Positions 27,365 to 36,010 of a DNA stretch of 64,000 nucleotides are shown piece by piece; positions within the stretch are counted from its first letter, which is position 1, and every line of letters starts with the position of its first letter. The position numbers and the translations under genes are program-made. The notes beneath the pieces are model-generated. The model made no database searches, was not told the DNA's origin, and saw only the letters and a list, made by a program, of their open reading frames with translations. Location of the stretch: the NCBI RefSeq assembly GCF_000974765.1, contig NZ_BBWU01000048.1:166879-230878 (forward strand). The letters are read 5' to 3'. The DNA is from Sphingomonas changbaiensis NBRC 104936 (GTDB taxonomy: Bacteria; Pseudomonadota; Alphaproteobacteria; Sphingomonadales; Sphingomonadaceae).

Positions 27365-28455
27365 GCCGCCACCCGCTCCAGCGTGTGCGCCGCAACAGGC
27401 ATGGTGCGGTAGAGCGCGAGCATGCCCGCCGCCATGCGCTCGACCGTATAATCGCCGGCGCGCACCTGGGCTGCCTGTCCCAGCCGGTGCCGGAGTTCGG
27501 GATCGGCGACGATCTCATCCACCGCGCGCGCGAAACCGTTCGCGTCATGCGGATAGATGAACCAGGCGGCGCCGTCCCACAGCTCGCGGAAGGTCGCGAT
27601 GTCCGAAAGCACCAGGGCGCAGCCGGCCTGCGCCGCCTCCAGCACCGCCAGCCCGAACGGCTCGTAGACTGCCGCCGAGACGAACACAGGCTGCGCGGCA
27701 AGAAGCTGGGCCAGCGCTGTGTCCGACAGGTGTCCCGTCGCCGCGATATGGGCGAGGCTTATCGTCGTGCCATTCGGCCCCGCGAGCGGCCCTGCGGCTC
27801 TGAAGCCGGTGCTGCTGAGAACAGCCGCACGATCGAGCGTTGTCACATTCTTGCCCTCGTCCCACAGGCGGCCCGCGGTGAAGGCGAAATCCTGTCGCGC
27901 GCCGGGAGGGATCTGCGCCGGCTTGCGGCCGTTCCGCACGACGGCAGGAGTGTCGGCGAGATCGTAGCAATGCTGCAGCATCGTCGCGAACGCGCCGCTG
28001 GGCGCCACGACCTTGTCGGCGGCACGCAGGCCGATGCCCGTCAACTCGGCCCGCCAGCTGAGGTCCGGGTCGATGCGGCCGCCTTTCACCGCCTGCCACC
28101 AGCTGCCGACGCAGCTATGCGCGACGGCGATCACCGGCTGCTCGAACCGCACGGATGCCGCCAGCGCCGGGGCATTCAGCTGGATGATATCGGCCCGGCA
28201 CGCATCCGCCAGCCGAGCGATTCCTTCCGCCGCTTCAGTGACCTCGTGCGGGCCGGTGGCGAGCCAGTCGAGCGGCAGGTCGGTCTCGACCAGCTCGACG
28301 CCCTCGGCCACGGCCAGTCGCTGCTGGGCGTCGGGCCGCGGACCCATCGTTGCCAGCACCGGCTCGACGTCGTGCTCCACGAGCGCGCGCGCCAGATCGG
28401 TCGCATATTGCCAGACGCCGCCGACGGTATCCGTCGTGATCAGCAGCCGCGTCAT
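27361..28455 (-). CDS. GT4-family glycosyltransferase
   Basis: 364 residues of GT-B fold. The start TRLLITTDTVGGVWQYATDL is typical of GT4 enzymes; the C-terminal EPFGLAVLEAAQAGCALVLS is the E-x7-E donor-sugar motif. Different subfamily from the three CgeB-like neighbours. The ATG at 28455 overlaps the stop of the upstream epimerase; the longer frame to 28617 lies over that gene. Confidence 0.87.
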   Translation of the reverse strand: MTRLLITTDTVGGVWQYATDLARALVEHDVEPVLATMGPRPDAQQRLAVAEGVELVETDLPLDWLATGPHEVTEAAEGIARLADACRADIIQLNAPALAASVRFEQPVIAVAHSCVGSWWQAVKGGRIDPDLSWRAELTGIGLRAADKVVAPSGAFATMLQHCYDLADTPAVVRNGRKPAQIPPGARQDFAFTAGRLWDEGKNVTTLDRAAVLSSTGFRAAGPLAGPNGTTISLAHIAATGHLSDTALAQLLAAQPVFVSAAVYEPFGLAVLEAAQAGCALVLSDIATFRELWDGAAWFIYPHDANGFARAVDEIVADPELRHRLGQAAQVRAGDYTVERMAAGMLALYRTMPVAAHTLERVAA

Positions 28456-29504
28456 TCCGCGGCCTCCATGTGCCGCAGCTCCAGCCCGCGCGCGTCCGCC
28501 AGCCACTCCGCCAGCTCGGCGATGCCCTGCCGCCACGGCTTGGGCGCGCCAAGGCCCAGCGTGTCCCGTGCAGCTCGCGCGTCGGCGACGAAATAGCGCT
28601 GATCGCCGGCGCGCCAATCTTCGTAACTCGTCTCGACCGGACGTCCGGTGATCGCCTCGATGTGCCGCAGCAGCTGCCTGAGGCTGATCGCATTGTCGGG
28701 GCCGCCGCCCAGGTTGAACACGCGGCCGCCGACGCGATCGATCGCGTCGAGCGCGGCGACATAGGTGTCAACCGCATCGTCGACATGGAGCACGTCGCGG
28801 ACCTGCTTGCCATCGCCATAGATGGTGATCGGCTGGCCTTCGAGCGCGCGGATCAGGAAGTGGGCGACCCAGCCCTGGTCCTCGGTGCCCATCTGCCGTG
28901 GCCCGTAGATGCAGCTCATCCGGATGACGGCGGTGGGAATGCCGTAGCTGCGGGCGTAATCGAGCACATACTGGTCCGCCGCGCCCTTCGAGCATCCATA
29001 GGGCGTGTGGAAATCGAGCGGCCGCTGTTCGGAAATGCCGTGCGCGCGCACCTCCGCGTCGGCCGGCGTCCAATGGTCGGTGTCTTCCCACAGCTGGATA
29101 TCGGCCAAATCGCCATAGACCTTGTTGGTGGACGCGAAGATGACCGGCACTTTCGCGTCGCGCCGGCGCACCGCCTCGAGCACCGTCAGCGTGCCCCGAA
29201 TGTTGACCTGATAATCGTCGATCGGATCGACCAGGCTGGTCGTGACCGCCACTTGCGCGGCCATGTGGAAAACAGCGCGGGCATCCCTCACCGCCTTCGC
29301 GACGGCTTCCTCGTCGCGGACATCGGCAATGATGGCGTGGATTTTCGATCCGTGCCGCTGTTTCAGCCAGTCGAGATTGGTCTCGACTCCGGCCCGTGCG
29401 AGCGCGTCGAGGATGATGATGTCGTGACCGTCGCGGGCAAGGCGATCGGCGATGTTGCAGCCGATAAACCCTGCGCCGCCGGTGACGAGGATGGGTCCGT
29501 TCAT
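28452..29504 (-). CDS. NAD-dependent epimerase, CDP-paratose 2-epimerase-like
   Basis: 350-residue extended SDR with GGAGFIGCN for NAD binding and YGCSK as the YxxxK catalytic pair. Blocks LDALARAGVETNLDWLKQ, AQVAVTTSLVDPIDDYQVN, STNKVYGDL, SCIYGPRQMGTEDQGWVAHF and YGDGKQVRDVLHVDD closely follow CDP-paratose 2-epimerase (RfbE), which makes CDP-tyvelose. No genes for CDP-sugar precursors are in the window, so the real substrate may be another nucleotide sugar. Overlaps both neighbours by four bases. Confidence 0.83.
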   Translation of the reverse strand: MNGPILVTGGAGFIGCNIADRLARDGHDIIILDALARAGVETNLDWLKQRHGSKIHAIIADVRDEEAVAKAVRDARAVFHMAAQVAVTTSLVDPIDDYQVNIRGTLTVLEAVRRRDAKVPVIFASTNKVYGDLADIQLWEDTDHWTPADAEVRAHGISEQRPLDFHTPYGCSKGAADQYVLDYARSYGIPTAVIRMSCIYGPRQMGTEDQGWVAHFLIRALEGQPITIYGDGKQVRDVLHVDDAVDTYVAALDAIDRVGGRVFNLGGGPDNAISLRQLLRHIEAITGRPVETSYEDWRAGDQRYFVADARAARDTLGLGAPKPWRQGIAELAEWLADARGLELRHMEAAE

Positions 29505-30613
29505 GCCACCAGCCCTCGCGCTTCGAGCTCGGCGCGCGCCTGGTCGACCCGGTCCACCGCAGTCTGCTCGGCCACCCATTCGGCCAGTTCGGCGAGACCT
29601 TCGCCAAAGTCCTGCCGTGCATGGAAGTCGAGCTTGTCGGCGGCCTTGGACGTGTCGCAGAAGCAATGCCGGATATCGCCGATCCGCGTCTTGCCGACGA
29701 TTTCGGGTGCAATCTTCTGCCCCATCGCCTTCGACAGCTCGGTCGCCACTTCAGTGACAGACCGGTCATGGCCGGAGCCGATGTTGAACACCTCGCCCGA
29801 AAGGCCGGGCAGCTCCAGCGCATCGGCGAACGCGCGGGCGACGTCGCCGACATAGACGAAGTCGCGCCGTTGCTCGCCGTCCTCGAAGATCATCGGGGCC
29901 TGGCCGTTCAGCAGCCGCGACGCGAAGATCGCCAGTACCCCGGTATAGGGGTTGGAGAGCGCCTGCCCGGGGCCGTAGACGTTGAACAGCCGCAGGCACA
30001 CGCCCTCGATGCCGTAAGGCTGCGACAGGATCAGCGTCATCCGCTCCTGCACATATTTGTTGAGCGCGTAGATCGACGCGAGATTGGGGCGCTTCCACTC
30101 TGGCGTGGCGACCGGCGTCAGCGGCCGGCCCTGGGCGTCGAGCGGATCCCAGCCGCCCTTGCCGCTTGCGGTCGCGCCGCGTTCGGCATTCTCGATGAGC
30201 GCGCCGTCCGCGTCCCGGTACAGCCCTTCGCCATAGATGCTCATCGATGAGGCGGTGACGACGCGGCGCACCGGCTGCTCGATGAGCTTCTCGAACAGCA
30301 CCGCAGTGCCGACATCGTTCACCGAGGTATAGCGCTCGACCGCGTACATCGACTGGCCGACGCCGACTTCCGCCGCCAGATGGATCACGCTGTCGACGCC
30401 CTGCAGCGCCTTCATCACGGCATCGCCGTTGCGCACGTCGGCGCGGACCAGTTCGACGTCATCGGCAAGCCCGGCCGGCCGTTCGCAATCGCCGTGGACC
30501 TGCTCGATAAGGCTGTCGAGCACGCGGACTTGATGGCCGCGGCGCAGCAATTCGTCGGCGACGAAGCGGCCGATAAAGCCTGCTCCCCCGGTGATCAGCA
30601 CCTTTTCCTTCAT
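29501..30613 (-). CDS. NAD-dependent epimerase, dTDP-L-rhamnose 4-epimerase-like
   Basis: 370-residue extended SDR. GGAGFIGRF binds NAD; YALNK provides the YxxxK pair. LAAEVGVGQSMYAVERYTSV, SSMSIYGEGLY, RLFNVYGPGQALSNPYTGVL and FEDGEQRRDFVYVGDVAR match the dTDP-L-rhamnose 4-epimerase type (6-deoxy-talose formation). Substrate is by similarity only. First gene of the minus-strand arm, with GGGGAGAG before its ATG at 30613. Confidence 0.83.
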   Translation of the reverse strand: MKEKVLITGGAGFIGRFVADELLRRGHQVRVLDSLIEQVHGDCERPAGLADDVELVRADVRNGDAVMKALQGVDSVIHLAAEVGVGQSMYAVERYTSVNDVGTAVLFEKLIEQPVRRVVTASSMSIYGEGLYRDADGALIENAERGATASGKGGWDPLDAQGRPLTPVATPEWKRPNLASIYALNKYVQERMTLILSQPYGIEGVCLRLFNVYGPGQALSNPYTGVLAIFASRLLNGQAPMIFEDGEQRRDFVYVGDVARAFADALELPGLSGEVFNIGSGHDRSVTEVATELSKAMGQKIAPEIVGKTRIGDIRHCFCDTSKAADKLDFHARQDFGEGLAELAEWVAEQTAVDRVDQARAELEARGLVA

Positions 30614-30830
30614 CCGGGAACTCTCCCCAATCGTGGCGCATTCGCCTGTTTCAGGCCTCGGTGCGCAGCCGTTTCGTTCCGCCCGTCAAACCAAGGATCA
30701 TCATCTAAGTTCCGGAAAACTAAATCGTTTCGCATGCGTTGCTGATCCAGGTTAGCGGGAACCCCGGTGCCGCTTGTCGGTTACGCCTGCACAACGAGGG
30801 TAAGTAGATGCTTGGAAGAGAAATGCGCGG
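30614..30830. promoter_or_regulatory. Divergent intergenic region between the two arms of the glycan cluster
   Basis: 217 bases separating the epimerase arm (minus) from the phosphatase arm (plus), so both promoters should be here. The segment about 30690-30735 is distinctly more AT-rich than its surroundings. I could not assign -35/-10 boxes with confidence and see no operator or riboswitch. Confidence 0.5.
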
Positions 30831-31430
30831 ATGACCGCGACCCTGCTCCTGATCCGTCACGCAATGCACACCGACTATGGCGAGCGCTTCACCGGCCGGG
30901 CCGATGGCGTACCGCTGAGCGCCGCCGGCGAAGGCCAGGCCCGGGCGCTGGGCGAACGGCTCGCAGGTGAGCCGATCGCGGCCGTCTATTCCTCGCCCCG
31001 CGAGCGGACGCGGGCGACCGCGGAGGCGATCGCGGACCCGCACGGTGTCACGGTTCGAGATGTTGATGCGCTGGACGAGATCGATCTGGGCGACTGGACT
31101 GGCAAGCGCATCGCCGATCTGGACGGCACGCCCGAATTCGTCCGATGGAACAAGCATCGCGCGACGGCATGCCCACCGGGTGGCGAGGGGATCTCAGCGG
31201 TCGCGGATCGCGCGGAAAGCTTCGCACTTCGGGCGGCCGGGGAGCATGACGGACAGACGGTGGCGCTGGTCAGCCACGCCGATGTGATCCGGGCGCTGGT
31301 CGCCCGCTGCCTGGACCTCGATTTCGACAACCTGCTGCGCTTCGAGGTGGGCCCTGCATCCGTCTCGAAGCTGCTGTTCGGCGATTGGGGCTCGAAGCTC
31401 CTGACATTGAACGAAGGAGCGGCCGCATGA
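30831..31430 (+). CDS. Histidine phosphatase family protein (phosphoglycerate mutase-like)
   Basis: 199 residues. The phosphohistidine motif is LLIRHAMHTD (R9-H10, with Ala where RHG is usual); RADGVPLSAAGEGQARALGE and VYSSPRERTRATAEAIA supply the second Arg, and VSHADVIRALVA the second His. Cytoplasmic. In this position it might remove phosphate from inositol phosphate or a sugar phosphate intermediate; that is inference from neighbours. Overlaps the methyltransferase start by four bases. Confidence 0.87.
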   Translation: MTATLLLIRHAMHTDYGERFTGRADGVPLSAAGEGQARALGERLAGEPIAAVYSSPRERTRATAEAIADPHGVTVRDVDALDEIDLGDWTGKRIADLDGTPEFVRWNKHRATACPPGGEGISAVADRAESFALRAAGEHDGQTVALVSHADVIRALVARCLDLDFDNLLRFEVGPASVSKLLFGDWGSKLLTLNEGAAA

Positions 31431-32203
31431 GCCTGCTCGAACCGCGCGAGGAAATGCTGCGCCAGCGAATCGAGGCACTCGGCCCCTGGTTCCATAATCT
31501 TGAGCTGGGCGGCGTCTGGACGGCGCCCGATCATTTCCTCGGCGACTATCCCGCCTTCAAATTCCGCCGGTTCGAGCACGCGCTGCCCAAGGACCTGACC
31601 GGCAAGACCGTACTCGATATCGGCTGCAACGCCGGCTTCTACTCATTCGAGATGAAGCGCCGCGGCGCCGCGCGCGTGCTCGGCATCGACGAGGATGACC
31701 ATTACCTGGCCCAAGCTCGCTTTGCGGCGGAGGAACTGGGCTTTGCCGACTGCGAGTTCGAGCAGCTGTCCGTCTATGATGTCGGGCGTCTGGGCGAACG
31801 CTTCGACCTCGTGATCTTTATGGGGGTGCTCTATCACCTCCGGCATCCGCTGCTCGCGCTCGACCTGATCCGGGAACATGTCGCCGGCGATCTGCTGCTG
31901 TTTCAGTCGATGCAGCGCGGTTCCCGCCAGGTCCTACCGCTAGAGCAGGACTATCCGTTCACCGAGACGGAGATGTTCTTCGAGAGCGGCTATCCGAAGC
32001 TGCATTTCATCGAGCGGCAATACGCGAACGACTGGACCAATTGGTGGGCGCCGAACCGCGCCTGCACCGAGGCGATGCTGCGAGCGGCCGGGTTCGCGAT
32101 TGAAACCCGCGCCGAGGACGAAGTCTATCTCTGCCGGACTGCCGATATTCCCTTCGCGGAATGGGGCGCGATGGCCGTCTATCCTGCGAGGGGGCAAGAA
32201 TGA
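31427..32203 (+). CDS. CmoB-like SAM-dependent methyltransferase
   Basis: 258 residues. Class I methyltransferase core: KTVLDIGCNAGFYSFEMKRR (motif I), VLGIDEDDHYLAQARFAAEE (motif II) and FDLVIFMGVLYHLRHPLLAL. The MGVLYHxxxP segment resembles CmoB, the carboxy-SAM-using tRNA wobble uridine enzyme, but the N-terminal part differs and no CmoA partner is near. It resembles the TIGR04290 methyltransferases as I recall them, which sit in glycosyltransferase clusters. Likely acts on the glycan or inositol product. ATG at 31427 with GAAGGAG upstream, overlapping the phosphatase stop. Confidence 0.82.
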   Translation: MSLLEPREEMLRQRIEALGPWFHNLELGGVWTAPDHFLGDYPAFKFRRFEHALPKDLTGKTVLDIGCNAGFYSFEMKRRGAARVLGIDEDDHYLAQARFAAEELGFADCEFEQLSVYDVGRLGERFDLVIFMGVLYHLRHPLLALDLIREHVAGDLLLFQSMQRGSRQVLPLEQDYPFTETEMFFESGYPKLHFIERQYANDWTNWWAPNRACTEAMLRAAGFAIETRAEDEVYLCRTADIPFAEWGAMAVYPARGQE

Positions 32204-33120
32204 TCGAAGCGGCGATGCTCTGGAACGAGCCCAACAACAAGTCGCATTGGGACCCGGAGGTCGACCCCGAATGGACCCGCTTCGCCGAAATGACGATCGG
32301 CGCTGCCAAGGCGGTCGAAGCGGCCAATCCGGCGGTCAAGCGCGTGCTGGGCGGAATCTCGCCGATCGATCCGCATTTCATCCGGCGGATGATCGGTTAC
32401 GGCGTGCTCGATCACATCGACGTGGTGGCGCTGCACGGCTTCCCGCTCGACTGGAACCTGTGGTCGATCCACGACTGGCCGGCAAAGGTTGCGGAGATCG
32501 AAGCGGTCGTGCCGGAGCGTGAGATCTGGGTCACCGAAGTCGGCGTCGGCAGCTTCGGCGCGGAGGAGGTGCAGCAGTTCGGGGTCGATCGCACCGCCGA
32601 GTTGCTGGTCGGCCGGGTGCCGCGCATCTTCTGGTACTCGCTGTTCGACCTGCCGATGGAATGGGGCGCAACCACGCGCCACAGGGAAGCCGAAGGCTCC
32701 AGCTATTACCGGCATTTCCACATGGGCCTGATCAAGGCCGACGGCACGCCGAAGCTCGGGCTCGACCATTATGCCCGCCACGCGGCGGACATGGGCTTGA
32801 TGCAGTGGTTCCATTTCGAGGACCCGCGGCTCGACGACGCAGTCGCATGGATGAAGCGGCTGGGCGTGAAGCATTTGCGCACCGGGCTCAGCTGGGCCGA
32901 TTATTTCCGCCCGAACGCGCTCGACTGGTTCGATCGGCAGATGGAGGCGTTGGCCGATTTCGAGACGACCGTCACCTTCTGCTTCACGCCCGAGCATCTG
33001 GGGATTGCGGAGCACCACACCAGCGCGCCGCGCGATCCCGCCGGCTTTGCCGATTTCTGCGCCGAGATGATCGAGCGCTACGCCCCCGCCGTGCCGATGC
33101 GCGCGGCGGCAAACGGCTGA
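32200..33120 (+). CDS. GH39-like (beta-xylosidase-like) TIM-barrel protein with swapped halves
   Basis: 306 residues. It begins almost directly with the glycosidase acid/base motif LWNEPNN (Glu10); the nucleophile-type motif WVTEVG (Glu113) follows. After residue about 210 comes a second part (MKRLGVKHLRTGLSWADYF, VTFCFTPEHLG, FADFCAEMIERYAP) that in ordinary GH39-type barrels is the N-terminal half. The order therefore looks circularly permuted. No signal peptide, so it probably acts in the cytoplasm, perhaps as a transglycosidase or synthase-like enzyme. The ATG at 32200 overlaps the methyltransferase stop; no coding for a missing N-terminal half lies upstream. Confidence 0.78.
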   Translation: MIEAAMLWNEPNNKSHWDPEVDPEWTRFAEMTIGAAKAVEAANPAVKRVLGGISPIDPHFIRRMIGYGVLDHIDVVALHGFPLDWNLWSIHDWPAKVAEIEAVVPEREIWVTEVGVGSFGAEEVQQFGVDRTAELLVGRVPRIFWYSLFDLPMEWGATTRHREAEGSSYYRHFHMGLIKADGTPKLGLDHYARHAADMGLMQWFHFEDPRLDDAVAWMKRLGVKHLRTGLSWADYFRPNALDWFDRQMEALADFETTVTFCFTPEHLGIAEHHTSAPRDPAGFADFCAEMIERYAPAVPMRAAANG

Positions 33121-33130
33121 GGAGACTTCG

Positions 33131-34258
33131 ATGTTGATGGCGCGCAGCCCCAATCACCGCATCAACGCCGCGATCGTCGGCATCGGCAATTGCGCAAGCT
33201 CGCTGGTGCAGGGCATCGCCCACTACCAGAATGGCGGCGCAAACGAGCAGATCGGGCTGATGCACTGGGATCTGGGCGGCTATCGGCCGAGCGATATCCA
33301 GGTGGTCGCGGCCTGGGACGTCGACTCCCGCAAGGTCGGGCGCGACGTCAACGAAGCGATCTTCGCCAAGCCCAATTGCACCGCGGTCTTCTGCGACCAT
33401 GTGCCGGAAACCCGCGCGAAGGTCCGGATGGGCCGCGTTCTCGACGGCGTTGCCGATCACATGGCCGATTATCAGAGCGACCGCACCTTCCTGCTTGCGG
33501 ATGCAGCCGAGCCCGAAAAGGATGAGGTGATCCAGGCTCTGGTCGAGAGCGAAGCCGACGTGCTGCTCAACTATCTCCCGGTCGGCAGCCAGAAGGCCAC
33601 GGAGTTCTATGCCGAATGCGCGCTCGAAGCCGGCGTCGCCTTCGTCAACAACATGCCGGTGTTCATCGCCAGCGATCCGGAATGGGCGCGGCGGTTCGAG
33701 GAAGCGGGCGTGCCGATCATCGGCGACGACATCAAGGCACAGCTCGGCGCGACGATCGTCCACCGCGTGCTCACCGATCTCTTCAAGAAGCGGGGCGTCA
33801 AGCTAGACCGGACATACCAGCTGAACACCGGCGGCAACACCGACTTCCTGAACATGGCCAATCACGCGCGGCTCGCTTCAAAGAAGGTCTCGAAGACGGA
33901 GGCGGTGCAGTCGGTCGCCCAGCACCGGCTGGACGACGAGAACATCCATGTCGGCCCGAGCGACTATGTCGCCTGGCAGAACGACAACAAAATCTGCTTC
34001 CTGCGCATGGAAGGGCAGCTGTTCGGGGGCGTGCCGATGAATCTGGAGCTGCGGCTGTCGGTCGAGGACAGCCCCAATTCGGCCGGCGTCGCCATCGACA
34101 TGATCCGCTGCGCGAAGCTGGCGAAGGATCGCGGCATCGGCGGCGCGATCCTTCCCGCCGCCGCCTGGTTCTGCAAGCACCCGCCAGTGCAGATGACCGA
34201 CGACGAAGCCTATGTCGCGGTCGAGGAATTCATTCGCGGAGAGCTGGTGAAGCACTGA
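33131..34258 (+). CDS. ino1: Inositol-3-phosphate synthase
   Basis: 375 residues. Converts glucose 6-phosphate to 1D-myo-inositol 3-phosphate using NAD. The NAD site is INAAIVGIGNCASSLVQGI, and YQLNTGGNTDFLNM, KSM-like SKKVSKTEAVQS, GPSDYVAWQNDNK and MNLELRLSVEDSPNSAGVAI are diagnostic of the short bacterial/archaeal type. Start ATG at 33131 with GAGGAG upstream. Last gene of the plus-strand arm; it suggests the cluster product contains inositol. Its stop is three bases from the zntB stop. Confidence 0.95.
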   Translation: MLMARSPNHRINAAIVGIGNCASSLVQGIAHYQNGGANEQIGLMHWDLGGYRPSDIQVVAAWDVDSRKVGRDVNEAIFAKPNCTAVFCDHVPETRAKVRMGRVLDGVADHMADYQSDRTFLLADAAEPEKDEVIQALVESEADVLLNYLPVGSQKATEFYAECALEAGVAFVNNMPVFIASDPEWARRFEEAGVPIIGDDIKAQLGATIVHRVLTDLFKKRGVKLDRTYQLNTGGNTDFLNMANHARLASKKVSKTEAVQSVAQHRLDDENIHVGPSDYVAWQNDNKICFLRMEGQLFGGVPMNLELRLSVEDSPNSAGVAIDMIRCAKLAKDRGIGGAILPAAAWFCKHPPVQMTDDEAYVAVEEFIRGELVKH

Positions 34259-34261
34259 TCC

Positions 34262-35218
34262 TTAGCGGAACCAGTGCGCCCGCATAAACCAGGCGAAGAT
34301 CGCGCCGGCCATTGCGGCGCATACGCCAACCACGCCCCAAAACGCCCACGGCTCGTGCGCGAAGGGGATGCCGTTCACGTTCATGCCCAGCAGCCCGGTC
34401 AGGAATGTCAGGGGCAGGAACACGAGAGCGACGATCGAGATCAGCAGCGCGCGCGTGTCGATCATCTCGGCGCGAAGATCGGTGATCTGCTCGTGCATCA
34501 GTGCGGCGCGTTCGCGGATGCTTTCCAGTTCTTCCGCCATCCGAGCAAACCGGTCCGCCGATTCCGTCAGGTGCAGCCGGTCATCAGGCTCGAGCCAGTC
34601 GCATTGCAGTTCGGATAGCCGCTCCAAAGCCTGGCGCTGCGGCGCGACGAAGCGGCGATACTCGATCGCCCTGGCCCGCGCCGTCGCGATCGCGCGGCGG
34701 AGCGCAAAGGTCTTGCTGGCGTCAAGCATCAGTTCGCATTCGTCGAGCTGATCGCCCAGATCGGCGACGTCGGGATCGAGGTGGCCGGTGATCAGGTGCG
34801 CGAGCATGGAGACGAAGTCGCCGGGGTCCTTCACTTTGCCGGCCTTGAAGGCATCGCACAGCTCGGGCAGCGCGCGCATTGTGTAGCGGGCCACCGAGAC
34901 CACGCAGCCGCGTCCGGTCCAGATACGGATCGAGACCAGCTCGTCCGCGCCGGGCTCGTCCTGCAGCGACAGGCCGCGCAGGTTGATCAGCGCGCCCTCG
35001 CCCATCGGATCGCAGCGCGGCCGCGTCTCGAGCGCGGTCAGCGCGCCGACGACGACGTCGTTGAGCCTCAGCTGCTCCGACAGGAATGTCTCGGTCGCCG
35101 GGTCTTTCTGGTCGAGATGAATCCAGATCAGCCGCGCCCCGCCATTCGCGGTCGCTGCCTGGGCGAGCGGAACCGTGTGGACGTGCGTCCCGTCGTCGAC
35201 ATAGGCAAATTGCTTCAT
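34262..35218 (-). CDS. zntB: ZntB/CorA-family zinc transporter
   Basis: 318 residues. A long cytoplasmic helical domain (LDECELMLDASKTFALRRAI, ERLSELQCDWLEPDDRLHLT) is followed by two C-terminal membrane helices with the pore motif GMNVNGIP between them, the ZntB/CorA signature. Moves zinc or other divalent cations across the inner membrane. Overlaps the siroheme gene by four bases; convergent with ino1. Confidence 0.92.
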   Translation of the reverse strand: MKQFAYVDDGTHVHTVPLAQAATANGGARLIWIHLDQKDPATETFLSEQLRLNDVVVGALTALETRPRCDPMGEGALINLRGLSLQDEPGADELVSIRIWTGRGCVVSVARYTMRALPELCDAFKAGKVKDPGDFVSMLAHLITGHLDPDVADLGDQLDECELMLDASKTFALRRAIATARARAIEYRRFVAPQRQALERLSELQCDWLEPDDRLHLTESADRFARMAEELESIRERAALMHEQITDLRAEMIDTRALLISIVALVFLPLTFLTGLLGMNVNGIPFAHEPWAFWGVVGVCAAMAGAIFAWFMRAHWFR

Positions 35219-35973
35219 TCGTTCCCCATGCTGATGTCGAGCGACAGGCCCGGCCCGGGCGCGTCGGGTGGCGCGTCACAGGCGATCCGCACCGCATCGG
35301 CGCGGGCGCGGTCCAGGATTGCGGCCGGGACGTCGGCGCGATGAAAGATGCGGTCGGCCTGGCCGAGCAGGCGGGCCTGCTTCAACGTCAGCTCGTCCGG
35401 GTCGGGCGAACACAAGCGAATGATTGCGAGTCCCCAATCCGCTCCCTGCTGCAGATCGTCGATCCAGAACGGATCCTCCTCAAAGGGGTCATCGAGATCG
35501 AGCACGCCGCCCGGCATAAGTGCGCGTGCGATCGCTAAGCGGCGTTCGGCCGAATCCGGAAAGGCTTGCCTGATCTTTTCGCGAGCATCGTGAAGCAGCA
35601 TCGCGAGCTCCCCGAGCTTTGGCGACAGCAGTACCTCCATCCTCTGGCGAAGGGCGGCGGCGAGTCCGGCAGAGGAGCCACCGGTGCCGATCGCCACCAG
35701 CACCGGATTGCGATCCACGATCGCGGGCAACGTGAAATCGCATAGGTCGGGCCGGTCAACTGCGTTCACCAGAATACCGCGCGCCTTCAGCCGGGCGACA
35801 ACGGGTTCGAGGCCGTCGAGCGCGACAATCGCGAGCCGGGCCTCCGAGTCTTCACCGACGATCGTCGCTCCGGCGCGTTCGAGCAGCCGGCGCTTGGCTT
35901 CCGCGGCCTCGCCGTTCCCGAGCAGGATGACCGGGCGACCTGTGAGGCGAAGGAAAACCGGAAGACTATGCAC
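35215..35973 (-). CDS. cysG: Precorrin-2 dehydrogenase/sirohydrochlorin ferrochelatase (CysG N-terminal type)
   Basis: 252 residues, corresponding to the N-terminal half of CysG (Met8p-like) without the methyltransferase domain. LPVFLRLTGRPVILLGNGEA binds NAD, and AIGTGGSSAGLAAALRQRME is the family motif. Catalyses the last steps of siroheme synthesis for sulfite or nitrite reductase. GTG start at 35973 with a strong AGGAGG five bases upstream. The first position downstream of lysA. Confidence 0.85.
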   Translation of the reverse strand: MHSLPVFLRLTGRPVILLGNGEAAEAKRRLLERAGATIVGEDSEARLAIVALDGLEPVVARLKARGILVNAVDRPDLCDFTLPAIVDRNPVLVAIGTGGSSAGLAAALRQRMEVLLSPKLGELAMLLHDAREKIRQAFPDSAERRLAIARALMPGGVLDLDDPFEEDPFWIDDLQQGADWGLAIIRLCSPDPDELTLKQARLLGQADRIFHRADVPAAILDRARADAVRIACDAPPDAPGPGLSLDISMGNE

Positions 35974-36010
35974 CGCTGCCTCCTAGCCGGTTTGGGCAAT
36001 GCTTAGGAAG

